Positions 54,962 through 63,274 of a stretch of 64,000 bases of DNA are shown here, piece after piece (position 1 is the first letter of the stretch; each line of letters begins with the position of its first letter). Below the pieces are notes generated by a model. That model searched no databases. It was not told the origin of the DNA and was given only the letters and a program-made list of their open reading frames with translations. The DNA lies in NCBI RefSeq assembly GCF_030915485.1, contig NZ_CP133266.1, forward strand, positions 2,670,001 to 2,734,000. The letters are read 5' to 3'. The stretch comes from Neobacillus sp. PS3-40. Its GTDB lineage: Bacteria > Bacillota > Bacilli > Bacillales > Cytobacillaceae. The position numbers and the translations under genes are program-made.

Positions 54962-55489
54962 ATGGCATATAGAGTAAAAGACATCATGATTACAGAAACA
55001 GAAATTAAACAAAGAGTAAAGAAAATAGCAGAAGAAATTGAAAATGATTTTAACAATGAAGCAATTGTCCTTATCATTGTTCTTAAAGGATCTTTTGTAT
55101 TCGCTGCCGACTTAATTCGTGAGCTGAAGGGAGATATTAAAATCGATTTCATCTCGGTTTCCAGCTACGGAAATGATACAGAAACGACTGGGAAAGTAAG
55201 GCTTTTGAAGGATTTAGATGCTAATATTACCAATCAGAATGTAGTGGTGGTAGAAGATATTATAGATAGTGGACTTACACTAAATTTCTTGAGGGGCCAT
55301 TTGCAAACTCATAAACCGAAACAAATTAAAATTTGCTCTCTCTTAGACAAGCCCGAAAGAAGAAGAGTAGAATTGCCTGTTGATTATGTTGGCTTCGTTA
55401 TCCCGGATGAATTTATTGTAGGTTATGGCATTGACTACGCACAAAATTACCGGAATTTACCTTATATCGCAACTGTGGAAGAATGTTAG
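54962..55489 (+). CDS. hpt: Hypoxanthine phosphoribosyltransferase
   Basis: A 175-residue purine salvage enzyme converting hypoxanthine or guanine with PRPP to IMP/GMP. The PRPP-binding motif is VVVVEDIIDSGLTLN (about residues 93-107), the flexible loop VSSYGNDTETTGKV (about 66-79), and the base-binding PDEFIVGYGIDYAQNYRNLPY is typical. In Bacillus hpt usually sits between tilS and ftsH; this copy stands alone, so it may be a second one. ATG 54962 follows GAAGGTCC, a weak ribosome site. Confidence 0.94.
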   Translation: MAYRVKDIMITETEIKQRVKKIAEEIENDFNNEAIVLIIVLKGSFVFAADLIRELKGDIKIDFISVSSYGNDTETTGKVRLLKDLDANITNQNVVVVEDIIDSGLTLNFLRGHLQTHKPKQIKICSLLDKPERRRVELPVDYVGFVIPDEFIVGYGIDYAQNYRNLPYIATVEEC

Positions 55490-55651
55490 ATATTATTCTA
55501 AAAAAACATTATAACAATTTTTACCTTTTTGTGTAAATTTATGTATAAATTTAAGAGGGAATATCAAATAGATACTAGAGCTATGAAGAAGTGAAGGATA
55601 TGTTGTGAAGAAATTGATAATATATTGGGAAAATTCACAAAACAATTTTTA

Positions 55652-55666
55652 TTGAAAACGTATGCT
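55652..55666 (+). promoter_or_regulatory. CcpA cre site before the proline dehydrogenase gene
   Basis: TTGAAAACGTATGCT fits the consensus WTGNAANCGNWNNCW at every position. It directly precedes and touches the -10-like TATAAT at 55666-55671, so CcpA bound here should block the promoter when glucose is plentiful. Confidence 0.75.
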
Positions 55667-55708
55667 ATAATAATATTATGAAAAAACAAATAATAGGGAG
55701 GAATTGCT

Positions 55709-56686
55709 TTGTTAAAAGATTTTTTTATTGCTCTGTCTCAAAATCAATTTCTTAATAGTTCAGCTAAAAAGTACGGATTAAAATTAGGAGCACAAAGTGT
55801 CGTCGCTGGAACGAATATACCAGAAGTGATGAAAAGTATTAAAGAACTTAACTCACATGGAATCTCTTGTACAGTTGATAATTTAGGAGAGTTTGTCTTC
55901 AAAAAAGAAGAAGCTACAGCAGCGAAAGAAAATATTCTCAAAGTAATTGAAGCTATAAATGAAAATAAAGTAGATGCTCATATTTCTTTAAAACCAACTC
56001 AATTAGGGTTGGATATTGATTTTGACTTTGCCTTAAGCAATGTTAAAGAAGTTGTTGATAAAGCAAGCAGATATGATATGTTTGTCAACATTGATATGGA
56101 GGATTCTAGCCATTTAGAGACTACTCTTAATCTATTGGACAAGCTTTCAGCGGAATATGATAATGTAGGTACAGTGCTTCAATCCTATTTCCGTAATACA
56201 CAAGAATATCTTGAAAAGTACAGAAATCTACGTATTCGTCTTGTAAAAGGTGCATATAAAGAGCCGGAAGAAATTGCATATCTAGATAAGAAAGATATTG
56301 ATGAAAACTATATTAAACTTACCGAATGGCATCTATTAAACGGTAAATTTACTTCTATTGCAACACATGATCATAGAATCATTAACCATATAAAAGAATT
56401 TGTTAAAAAGAACGATATTTCGAAAGATAAATTTGAGTTCCAAATGCTTTATGGATTTAGAAGAGAGCTTCAACTTCAATTGGCAAGCGAAGGCTATAAC
56501 TTCTGTACCTATGTTCCATTCGGTAATGACTGGTATGGTTATTTCATGAGGCGTCTTGCTGAAAGACCGCAAAATTTAAAGATTGTTGGCAAGCAAGTAT
56601 TTAATAAAAAGACAAACACCATGATTGGTATGGCAGCAGGAGCATTTCTATTAGGAAGAGCATCTAAGAAGAAAAAACGTAAGTAA
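55709..56686 (+). CDS. putB: Proline dehydrogenase
   Basis: A 325-residue FAD-dependent TIM-barrel enzyme that oxidises proline to pyrroline-5-carboxylate and donates electrons to the quinone pool. Conserved blocks: NIDMEDSSHLETTLNLLDKL (Asp, Glu), RLVKGAYKEPEEIAY, TSIATHDHRIINHIKEF, FQMLYGFRRELQLQLASEGYNFCTYVPFGNDWYGYFMRRLAERP. The last holds the substrate-binding arginine pair. It starts at TTG 55709 after AGGGAGG. Its C-terminal basic tail is ARS-KKKKRK. Together with pruA (242) and putP (7640) it completes proline use, though in separate transcription units. Confidence 0.95.
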   Translation: MLKDFFIALSQNQFLNSSAKKYGLKLGAQSVVAGTNIPEVMKSIKELNSHGISCTVDNLGEFVFKKEEATAAKENILKVIEAINENKVDAHISLKPTQLGLDIDFDFALSNVKEVVDKASRYDMFVNIDMEDSSHLETTLNLLDKLSAEYDNVGTVLQSYFRNTQEYLEKYRNLRIRLVKGAYKEPEEIAYLDKKDIDENYIKLTEWHLLNGKFTSIATHDHRIINHIKEFVKKNDISKDKFEFQMLYGFRRELQLQLASEGYNFCTYVPFGNDWYGYFMRRLAERPQNLKIVGKQVFNKKTNTMIGMAAGAFLLGRASKKKKRK

Positions 56687-56746
56687 ATTAGTTCAACGTA
56701 TAGACAAGTAGTTAAGCGTTGTTAAAAAAGCGTTTGATAAAGTGTA

Positions 56747-56781
56747 AAACCTCTCATTGGAAGCAAATGGGAGGTTTTTTT
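56747..56781 (+). terminator. Terminator of putB
   Basis: AAACCTCTCATT-GGAAGC-AAATGGGAGGTTTTTTT stem-loop with seven T; it is followed immediately by a copy of the structured repeat. Confidence 0.88.
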
Positions 56782-56782
56782 C

Positions 56783-56887
56783 GGCTAATCAGAAATAATA
56801 TTTATAATTCCTGATGTCGCATAAGGGTAACTATGCCTCAGTCTTCCCCTTTAGGGGCTCGCTATCTAGTAGGCAAGTATTCTTTAA
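56783..56887 (+). repeat. Structured dispersed repeat, copy 5
   Basis: GGCTAATCAGAAATAATATTT, GTCGCATAAGGGTAACTATGCC, CTCAGTCTTCCCCTTTAGGGGCTCG, then AGGCAAGTATTCTTTAA. It is the most diverged full-length copy: the TCGCC/GGCGA hairpin is disrupted. It sits between the putB terminator and nnr. Confidence 0.75.
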
Positions 56888-56946
56888 GAAGGAATCTGCA
56901 TAGTAAAACAGAATAAGTAAAATGTAGATAAAGGAGGGGTTTTAAG

Positions 56947-58515
56947 ATGTTTGTAGCCGGACAAAAGGAAATGCAGCAAATGGATCAGTATACGATGGAT
57001 AAGATCGGATTACCAGGAGTTGTATTAATGGAAAATGCAGGAGCAAAAGTGGTGGAGGAGATTCTTGCAAGTTCACCATGTAAGAATCCGAGAGTAATTA
57101 TATTCGCTGGTGGGGGCAATAATGGCGGCGACGGGTTTGTTATTGCCCGCAGATTGTTCGATTTAGGCTTGGAACCTCTTCTTTGTTTGTTAGTAAACCC
57201 TGATCGTATCAAGGGGGATGCAAAATCTCATTTTGATGTTTATATCAATCGGGGATTACCCATATTCTATTTTCAAGAAGATAATGCACTTACACTTCGG
57301 GATAAATTGAATCAAGCGGATATAATTATAGATGCTATGTTAGGAACGGGTATTAATGGTCCTGTACGAGAACCTTTTGACCAGGTTATCTCGATTGTAA
57401 ATGAATACAAGGGAAAGAGATTAGTTATCTCTGTTGATATCCCATCTGGTGTTAGTAGCGATAGTGGAAAAGTTGAAGGACTTGCCATAAAAGCAACAAA
57501 AACAATTACCTTTGTATTTCCGAAAAAAGGTTTTTTTCTAAATGATGGTCCAAAGTATATCGGAGAGTGGAAGGTAGTTGATATTTCCGTGCCGCCTTCA
57601 ATTGTAAAGGATTTGGGCCTCAATATGCCGCAATTAATTACAAAACCACTTGTTAAATCGCTATTACCAGCACGTCCGCAATATGGTCATAAAGGGACTT
57701 TCGGTCATGCTCTTGTCCTAGGTGGGTCCCGTCAGTATGTAGGAGCTCCCATTTTTGCAGCAAAGGCGGCTTTATTTTCTGGGGCAGGGTTAGTAACGTT
57801 AGCTGTCCCCAATAGTATTTATCCAATGGTGGCCAGTCAAAATCCGGAATCCTTACTTTTACCATTATCAGAAAGTGATGGTCATTTTGCAGAAAAGGCA
57901 ATTGAAGAAATTACCTCACGCCTTCATCAATTTAATAGTATAGCGATTGGACCTGGGATGAGTAGGTTTGATGGTGGTGAAGAATGGATTAAATCTTTGA
58001 TAGCTTCGCTAACAAATCAGCCAATTGTCATTGATGCTGATGCCCTCTATTTACTTCGAAATGAATTGGATCTAGTACGACAGTATAGGGGGTCCATGAT
58101 TTTCACTCCTCACCCTGGAGAAATGGCCAGTTTAGTAAATAAAACAGTAAAAGAAGTTGAAGCCAATCGAATTGAAATAGCTAGTACTTTTGCAAAGGAC
58201 TTTCGTGTTTATTTGCTATTAAAAGGACATCGGTCTATCGTTGCAACTCCAGGTGGGGAAGTGTACATAAACCCGTACGGTCATGACGCCCTAGGAAAAG
58301 GTGGAAGTGGAGATGTGCTGACAGGGCTTATCGCTTCCTTTCTTGCCCAAGGAGCGCCAACATTAAATGCTCTTATTACGGCAAGCTATTTACATGCGCG
58401 GGCTGGGGAAGAAAAGGCAAAAACGTTATCCCATTATGGAGTAATGCCTCTAGATATTATTGATGGGGTAAGAGATCAACTAAACCAGATCAAATTTAGT
58501 TTGCCAAAGGATTAA
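56947..58515 (+). CDS. nnr: Bifunctional NAD(P)H-hydrate repair enzyme Nnr
   Basis: A 522-residue fusion of NAD(P)HX epimerase (YjeF_N, about 1-215) and ADP-dependent NAD(P)HX dehydratase (about 225-515). The first has FAGGGNNGGDGFVIARRL; the second has GGSRQYVGAPIFAAKAALFSGAGLVTLA, TPHPGEMASL and HDALGKGGSGDVLTGLIASFLAQG. It restores damaged NADH and NADPH, so it fits a metabolic housekeeping role. AAAGGAGG precedes ATG 56947. Confidence 0.95.
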   Translation: MFVAGQKEMQQMDQYTMDKIGLPGVVLMENAGAKVVEEILASSPCKNPRVIIFAGGGNNGGDGFVIARRLFDLGLEPLLCLLVNPDRIKGDAKSHFDVYINRGLPIFYFQEDNALTLRDKLNQADIIIDAMLGTGINGPVREPFDQVISIVNEYKGKRLVISVDIPSGVSSDSGKVEGLAIKATKTITFVFPKKGFFLNDGPKYIGEWKVVDISVPPSIVKDLGLNMPQLITKPLVKSLLPARPQYGHKGTFGHALVLGGSRQYVGAPIFAAKAALFSGAGLVTLAVPNSIYPMVASQNPESLLLPLSESDGHFAEKAIEEITSRLHQFNSIAIGPGMSRFDGGEEWIKSLIASLTNQPIVIDADALYLLRNELDLVRQYRGSMIFTPHPGEMASLVNKTVKEVEANRIEIASTFAKDFRVYLLLKGHRSIVATPGGEVYINPYGHDALGKGGSGDVLTGLIASFLAQGAPTLNALITASYLHARAGEEKAKTLSHYGVMPLDIIDGVRDQLNQIKFSLPKD

Positions 58516-58657
58516 ATCAACACATCTGTATAGCTTGAAGCTGGTGTTCATACCATTTAAAATGCTGGTATATAGTACTAGATCATTTGCACCCACTAGA
58601 AAAGGTGGATTACTTAATTGAAGACATATTATGTATTAATTTTAGGAGGAACTTCAA

Positions 58658-60352
58658 ATGGTCCAAAATAAAAAGTGGTGGAAAGAAAGCGTCGTATATC
58701 AAATTTATCCAAGAAGTTTTATGGATAGCAATGGCGATGGAATTGGTGATATTCCTGGAATCATTTCGAAGCTAGATTATTTAAAAGAATTGGGGATAGA
58801 TGTGGTTTGGTTATCCCCGGTTTATCAATCTCCTAATGACGATAATGGATATGATATAAGCGATTATCAAAGAATTATGAATGAGTTTGGAACAATGGAG
58901 GACTGGGAAGGACTTCTATATGAAATGCATCAAAGAGGAATCAGATTAGTGATGGATTTAGTTATCAATCATTCCTCTGATGAACATGAATGGTTTATCG
59001 AAGCAAGAAAATCAAAGGATCATGCATTCAGAGATTATTATATTTGGAGACCAGCAATCGATGGAAAAGCGCCGACAGATTGGCAAGGAGTGTTTGGAGG
59101 GTCTGCTTGGGAATACACCCCAGAAACAAACGAATATTATCTTCACATGTTCTCTAAAAAACAACCAGATTTAAACTGGGAAAATCCGAAGCTTCGTGAG
59201 TCAATTTATTCTATGATGAAATTTTGGCTGGATAAAGGTGTTGATGGCTTTAGAATGGATGTCATTAATATGATTTCAAAAAAAGAATTCCTACCAACAT
59301 ATCGAGAATGGTCTAATGGGAATCATGAATATCAACCATATAGCCCAAATGGGGAAAGTGTTCATGATTATTTGCATGAAATGAATCGGGAAGTCCTATC
59401 AAAATACGATATTATGACAGTTGGAGAATGTCCAAATGTTACTCCTGAGCAAGCAAAGCTTTACACATCTGAGGATCGTAGTGAGCTAAACATGGTCTTT
59501 CAATTCGAACATATGGGTCTGGATAACCAACCAGATAAAAGTAAATGGGATTTAAAGCTCTTAGATTTAAGAGATTTAAAGGAAAATCTTTCCAAGTGGC
59601 AAAAGCAATTAGAGAAAAGCGGATGGAACAGTTTATATTGGAATAACCACGACCAGCCTCGAATCGTTTCCCGTTTTGGAAATGATGGAAAGTATCGAGT
59701 TGAATCAGCAAAAATGCTCGGAACATTGTTGCACTTTATGCAAGGGACTCCGTATATTTATCAAGGTGAAGAGATTGGGATGACAAATGTCTCGTTCCCT
59801 TCCATAGAAGATTATCAAGATATTGAATTGAAAAATATGTACCAAGAAAGAGTGTTTGAATTAGGGAATGACCCGAAAGATGTGATGGAGTCCATATATG
59901 CAAAGGGTCGTGACAACGCACGTACGCCGATGCAGTGGGATATGAGTCAAAATGCCGGTTTTACTACTGGATCGCCCTGGTTAAAAGTTAACCCTAATTA
60001 CACTTCTATTAATGTTAAGAACTCCATAGAGGATACAAAATCAATTTTTTACCATTATAAAAAATTGATAGAACTTCGGAAACAACATAAAACCATGGTG
60101 TACGGAAACTATGATTTGATCTTGCATGACCACCCTGCTATTTTTGCCTATACTCGTTTGTTAGATGATGAGATACTCTTAGTAGTAAACAACTTTTACG
60201 AACATGAGGTTCAGTTTGAACTGCCAGGAAATATAGATTTCGTTACATGTGAACGCTTAATTGGGAACTATTATACTGATTTTCCCTTAGATATTTCTAA
60301 CTTTACTTTACGCCCCTATGAATCGGTAGTATATAAGTTAACAGGAAAATAA
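58658..60352 (+). CDS. malL: Oligo-1,6-glucosidase (GH13)
   Basis: A 564-residue cytosolic alpha-glucosidase. The four GH13 regions are visible: DLVINHSSDEHEWF, GFRMDVINMISKKEF with nucleophile Asp201, VGECPN with acid Glu257, and NNHDQPRIV with the third Asp. Val202 just after the nucleophile is the residue associated with alpha-1,6 (isomaltose-type) specificity, rather than Ala (maltose-type). No signal peptide, so it acts on imported oligosaccharides. AGGAGG precedes ATG 58658. It is not next to a sugar transporter or regulator. Confidence 0.94.
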   Translation: MVQNKKWWKESVVYQIYPRSFMDSNGDGIGDIPGIISKLDYLKELGIDVVWLSPVYQSPNDDNGYDISDYQRIMNEFGTMEDWEGLLYEMHQRGIRLVMDLVINHSSDEHEWFIEARKSKDHAFRDYYIWRPAIDGKAPTDWQGVFGGSAWEYTPETNEYYLHMFSKKQPDLNWENPKLRESIYSMMKFWLDKGVDGFRMDVINMISKKEFLPTYREWSNGNHEYQPYSPNGESVHDYLHEMNREVLSKYDIMTVGECPNVTPEQAKLYTSEDRSELNMVFQFEHMGLDNQPDKSKWDLKLLDLRDLKENLSKWQKQLEKSGWNSLYWNNHDQPRIVSRFGNDGKYRVESAKMLGTLLHFMQGTPYIYQGEEIGMTNVSFPSIEDYQDIELKNMYQERVFELGNDPKDVMESIYAKGRDNARTPMQWDMSQNAGFTTGSPWLKVNPNYTSINVKNSIEDTKSIFYHYKKLIELRKQHKTMVYGNYDLILHDHPAIFAYTRLLDDEILLVVNNFYEHEVQFELPGNIDFVTCERLIGNYYTDFPLDISNFTLRPYESVVYKLTGK

Positions 60353-60719
60353 TCTCAACTAATAAATTATAGGTGCCTGATCCCTGAATGGTAACATACT
60401 TGGGGGTAGGCACTTTATTCATAATCGATAATTTATAAAGACTCATCTACTTGTATAAAATAATAATTTTGGTTTGGCTTTTTCAAGATTAATTTATATT
60501 TAATTAGATGAAATGCTATTTAAATATGAATAAGCGAGGCTAGAAACACAGTGAAATGGATATTAAATTGTTGGTGTTTAGGCGATTGTAATCGTTTTCA
60601 TTATTGGAAAAAATTAATTACTTTATATTCCAATAATTAAATCTTTTATATTGTTGTATATTTATGCTATAGTAGATACATGCAACTAAGGAAACATTAA
60701 TGAAAAAGGAGCGGTTTAC
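60353..60719. other. Intergenic region before the amino-acid transporter
   Basis: Besides a hairpin at 60372-60418 (GTGCCTGATCCC/GGGGGTAGGCAC), this 367-bp AT-rich region shows no gene. Promoter-like sequence lies at 60640-60685. An ArgR-like box was sought but not convincingly found. Confidence 0.5.
60372..60418 (+). terminator. Hairpin after malL
   Basis: GTGCCTGATCCC and GGGGGTAGGCAC pair with a few mismatches around a 21-base loop; the T tail is weak (TTTATTC). Confidence 0.55.
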
Positions 60720-61490
60720 ATGAAGAAATATGGTTTATTTTGTTTGGTTCTAATCCTTACTCTTTTAATCTCTGCTTGTGGAACTAGCAACACAGCAAAT
60801 GATAAGAGCAAAGGTGAAAAGATATATAAAGTTGGCGTGGATACAACTTATCCTCCGTTTGAATTTAAAGATGGAAATGACTATAAGGGGATTGATATTG
60901 ATTTAATCAATGCAATCGCGAAAAACCAAGGCTTTAAAATTGAACTTTCTCCAATGGACTTTGGGGGAATTATCCCAGCTATGCAAGCAAATCAACTTGA
61001 TGTTGCTATCGCAGGAATGAGTATTACGGATGAAAGAAAAAAGATTGTTGATTTCTCAGATCCTTATTTTGATGCAGGATTAATAGTCGTCGTTAAGAAC
61101 GATAATACAACAATTAAATCAGCTGATGACCTTAAAGGTAAAACAGTTGCAGTTAAAAAGGGAACATCTGGTGCTAAATTCGCTGAGGACAATGCTGTGA
61201 AATTAGGCTATAAAGTAGTACAATTTAACGATAGTCCAGCTATGTTCCAAGAAGTGTCAAATGGGAATGCTGATGCACTTTTGGAAGATTATCCTGTAAT
61301 CAGTTATGCAATCGCCCAAAAAGACCTTGGTTTAAAAACTGTTGGTGATCGATTAAATGGAGATCAGTATGGAATTGCTCTATTAAAAGGGCAAAACACA
61401 GATCTTTTGAAAAAAATTGATGCAGGTCTTGCCGAACTTAAAAAAGATGGAACATATGATAAAATTATCAAAAAGTATCTTGGTAAATAA
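60720..61490 (+). CDS. Polar/basic amino-acid ABC transporter substrate-binding lipoprotein
   Basis: A 256-residue SBP_bac_3 protein anchored by a lipidated Cys20 (lipobox LISAC). Ligand-binding family blocks are YKVGVDTTYPPFEFKDGNDYKGIDIDLINAIAKNQGF, VAIAGMSITDERKKIVDFSDPYF and AGLAELKKDGTYDKIIKKYLG. It gathers an amino acid (arginine or glutamine are usual) outside the cell. The upstream ribosome site is AAGGAG. A hairpin separates it from the permease, so it is likely made in excess. Confidence 0.92.
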   Translation: MKKYGLFCLVLILTLLISACGTSNTANDKSKGEKIYKVGVDTTYPPFEFKDGNDYKGIDIDLINAIAKNQGFKIELSPMDFGGIIPAMQANQLDVAIAGMSITDERKKIVDFSDPYFDAGLIVVVKNDNTTIKSADDLKGKTVAVKKGTSGAKFAEDNAVKLGYKVVQFNDSPAMFQEVSNGNADALLEDYPVISYAIAQKDLGLKTVGDRLNGDQYGIALLKGQNTDLLKKIDAGLAELKKDGTYDKIIKKYLGK

Positions 61491-61548
61491 TAACTCATCA
61501 AATTATGTGCTTAGTAGCTAATAAGAATAAAGAGTCTAAATGCATATG

Positions 61549-61575
61549 AAAAACTTGGCGAAGGCCAAGTTTTTC
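61549..61575 (+). terminator. Attenuating hairpin between binding-protein and permease genes
   Basis: AAAACTTGGC-GAA-GGCCAAGTTTTT with T tail. The stem nearly equals that after thiW (AAAACTTGGCA/TGCCAAGTTTT, 3686). Partial termination here would give more binding protein than permease. Confidence 0.78.
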
Positions 61576-61597
61576 TAATTGAAAGGAGATGAATCGG

Positions 61598-62242
61598 GTG
61601 GATGTAATGATTGCCGCCTTGCCTATTTTACTTCAAGGGCTTAAGGTAACCCTTTATATATTTGTTTTAGCAATTACTTTAGGCTTTCTGCTTGGTTTAG
61701 TGGTGGCATTATTGAGACTTGCACCATTTAAGATTTTGAACTGGATAGCAAAGATTTATGTTGATGCCATCCGCGGAACACCTTTTATTGTTCAATTGTT
61801 TTTTATTTACTTTGGGATCAATTCGTTCCATATCATTTCATTAAACAGTACAACCGCGGGAATTGTCACTGTTGCGATTAATGCAGGGGCTTACTTTGCC
61901 GAGATTATCAGGGCTGGCATTCAGTCCATTGATAAGGGGCAAACAGAAGCTGCGAGATCAATTGGTCTAACTGGTGCACAAACGATGCTACATGTGGTAT
62001 TGCCTCAAGCATTTAGAAGAATGCTTCCTACTATTACGAATCAATCCATCATTAGCTTAAAAGATACTTCTCTTTTATCCATTATTGGGATAGCTGACTT
62101 AACACAGCAAGGGCAAATCCAAGCTGCAGCAACCTTTGAAGTATTCAAGATTTGGCTTGCTGTAGGTATCATTTACTTTATCGTCATTTATTTATTATCT
62201 GTGCTTGCTAATTTCGTCGAGAGGAGGTTTGAGCTACGATGA
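61598..62242 (+). CDS. Polar amino-acid ABC permease
   Basis: A 214-residue HisM/GlnP-type permease with five helices and the EAA-loop [50 protein letters not shown] is diagnostic of the amino-acid branch. GTG 61598 is chosen since AAAGGAG then has a 9-base spacer; the ATG at 61589 would sit directly on that site. The ATPase overlaps its end as ATGA. Confidence 0.92.
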   Translation: MDVMIAALPILLQGLKVTLYIFVLAITLGFLLGLVVALLRLAPFKILNWIAKIYVDAIRGTPFIVQLFFIYFGINSFHIISLNSTTAGIVTVAINAGAYFAEIIRAGIQSIDKGQTEAARSIGLTGAQTMLHVVLPQAFRRMLPTITNQSIISLKDTSLLSIIGIADLTQQGQIQAAATFEVFKIWLAVGIIYFIVIYLLSVLANFVERRFELR

Positions 62243-62967
62243 ACATTATAACCGTAAAGAACCTGAGAAAGTCTTTTGGAAATGTAGAAGTGTTAAAAGA
62301 TATTAATGCAGAAGTGAAAGAAAAAGAGGTAGTATGTGTTATTGGTCCATCTGGTTCAGGAAAAAGTACATTCCTGCGTTGCTTAAACCGACTTGAAGAT
62401 ATTTCGGGCGGCCATGTGATTATAAATGGGCATGATATTACTGATTCAAAGATCAATATTAATAAAGTGAGACAAGAAGTTGGGATGGTTTTCCAATCCT
62501 TTAATCTTTTTCCACATAAAACGGTTCTACAAAACATCACGCTTGGTCCAATTAAGGTTCGTGCGACTGCGAAAGAGGCAGCTGAAAAGGTAGCACTTGA
62601 ATTGCTAGATAAAGTAGGACTACGAGAAAAAGCAAATAGTTATCCAGGAGAATTATCTGGGGGGCAAAAGCAACGGGTTGCAATTGCGAGAGCATTAGCG
62701 ATGAATCCGAAAATTATGCTGTTTGACGAACCGACTTCAGCCTTAGACCCAGAGATGGTTGGAGATGTACTAGAGGTCATGAAGCAGCTTGCAAAAGAGG
62801 GAATGACCATGGTCGTTGTTACCCATGAAATGGGATTCGCACGAGAAGTCGGTGACCGAGTGATCTTCATGGACGGCGGTTATATTGTTGAGGAAAATGA
62901 ACCAAATGAATTATTCAGCAACCCGCAGCATAACCGGACAAAAGCGTTCTTAAGTAAGGTGCTTTAG
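62239..62967 (+). CDS. Polar amino-acid ABC ATPase
   Basis: A 242-residue GlnQ/ArtM-type ATPase: Walker A GPSGSGKS, signature [14 protein letters not shown], Walker [17 protein letters not shown], switch His in [20 protein letters not shown]. The start overlaps the permease stop by four bases (ATGA), indicating translational coupling. The final residues KAFLSKVL are typical. Downstream a very strong terminator ends the operon. Confidence 0.93.
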   Translation: MNIITVKNLRKSFGNVEVLKDINAEVKEKEVVCVIGPSGSGKSTFLRCLNRLEDISGGHVIINGHDITDSKININKVRQEVGMVFQSFNLFPHKTVLQNITLGPIKVRATAKEAAEKVALELLDKVGLREKANSYPGELSGGQKQRVAIARALAMNPKIMLFDEPTSALDPEMVGDVLEVMKQLAKEGMTMVVVTHEMGFAREVGDRVIFMDGGYIVEENEPNELFSNPQHNRTKAFLSKVL

Positions 62968-63086
62968 AGGTAGGATTTACTATTTTAATTTAAATTTTAG
63001 GCTATGATTAAGTTCCTGGATTTTTCTTGAAAAATCGGGGGAAGCGAAATACAACCTAAAAAAGCAACTGAAAAAGAGCCAAAAAT

Positions 63087-63144
63087 AAGCAGATGGGTTT
63101 CAAAGAATCGGAAAGGATTCTTTGAAACCCATCTGCTTTTATTT
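63087..63144 (+). terminator. Very long perfect terminator after the amino-acid transporter
   Basis: A 23-bp perfect stem (63087-63109 with 63116-63138, arms starting AAGCAGATGGGTTTC) and a 6-base loop, ending TTTTATTT. It serves the transporter operon and, because it is symmetric, may also stop transcription arriving from the minus-strand gene downstream. Confidence 0.9.
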
Positions 63145-63219
63145 GCTAATAGGAAAGTATAAGTGCAACTAGGCTATCGCCGGCGCCTTAAGGCTTGGCG
63201 CTAGCCAAGTTTTCTTTAA
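63144..63219 (+). repeat. Structured dispersed repeat, copy 6
   Basis: GCTAATAGGAAAGTATAAGTGCAACTAGGCTATCGCCGGCGCC, TTAAGGCTTGGCGCTAGCCAAGTTTTCTTTAA. It begins where the strong terminator ends and shares its middle with copy 1, including the GGCTAT/GCCGGC hairpins; it lacks the left CAGAATTTAT hairpin. Confidence 0.75.
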
Positions 63220-63274
63220 TAGTTTTTTTCTCATCCATGAACACCAAAAACGGTTAATAGCCCATTATGTTTTC

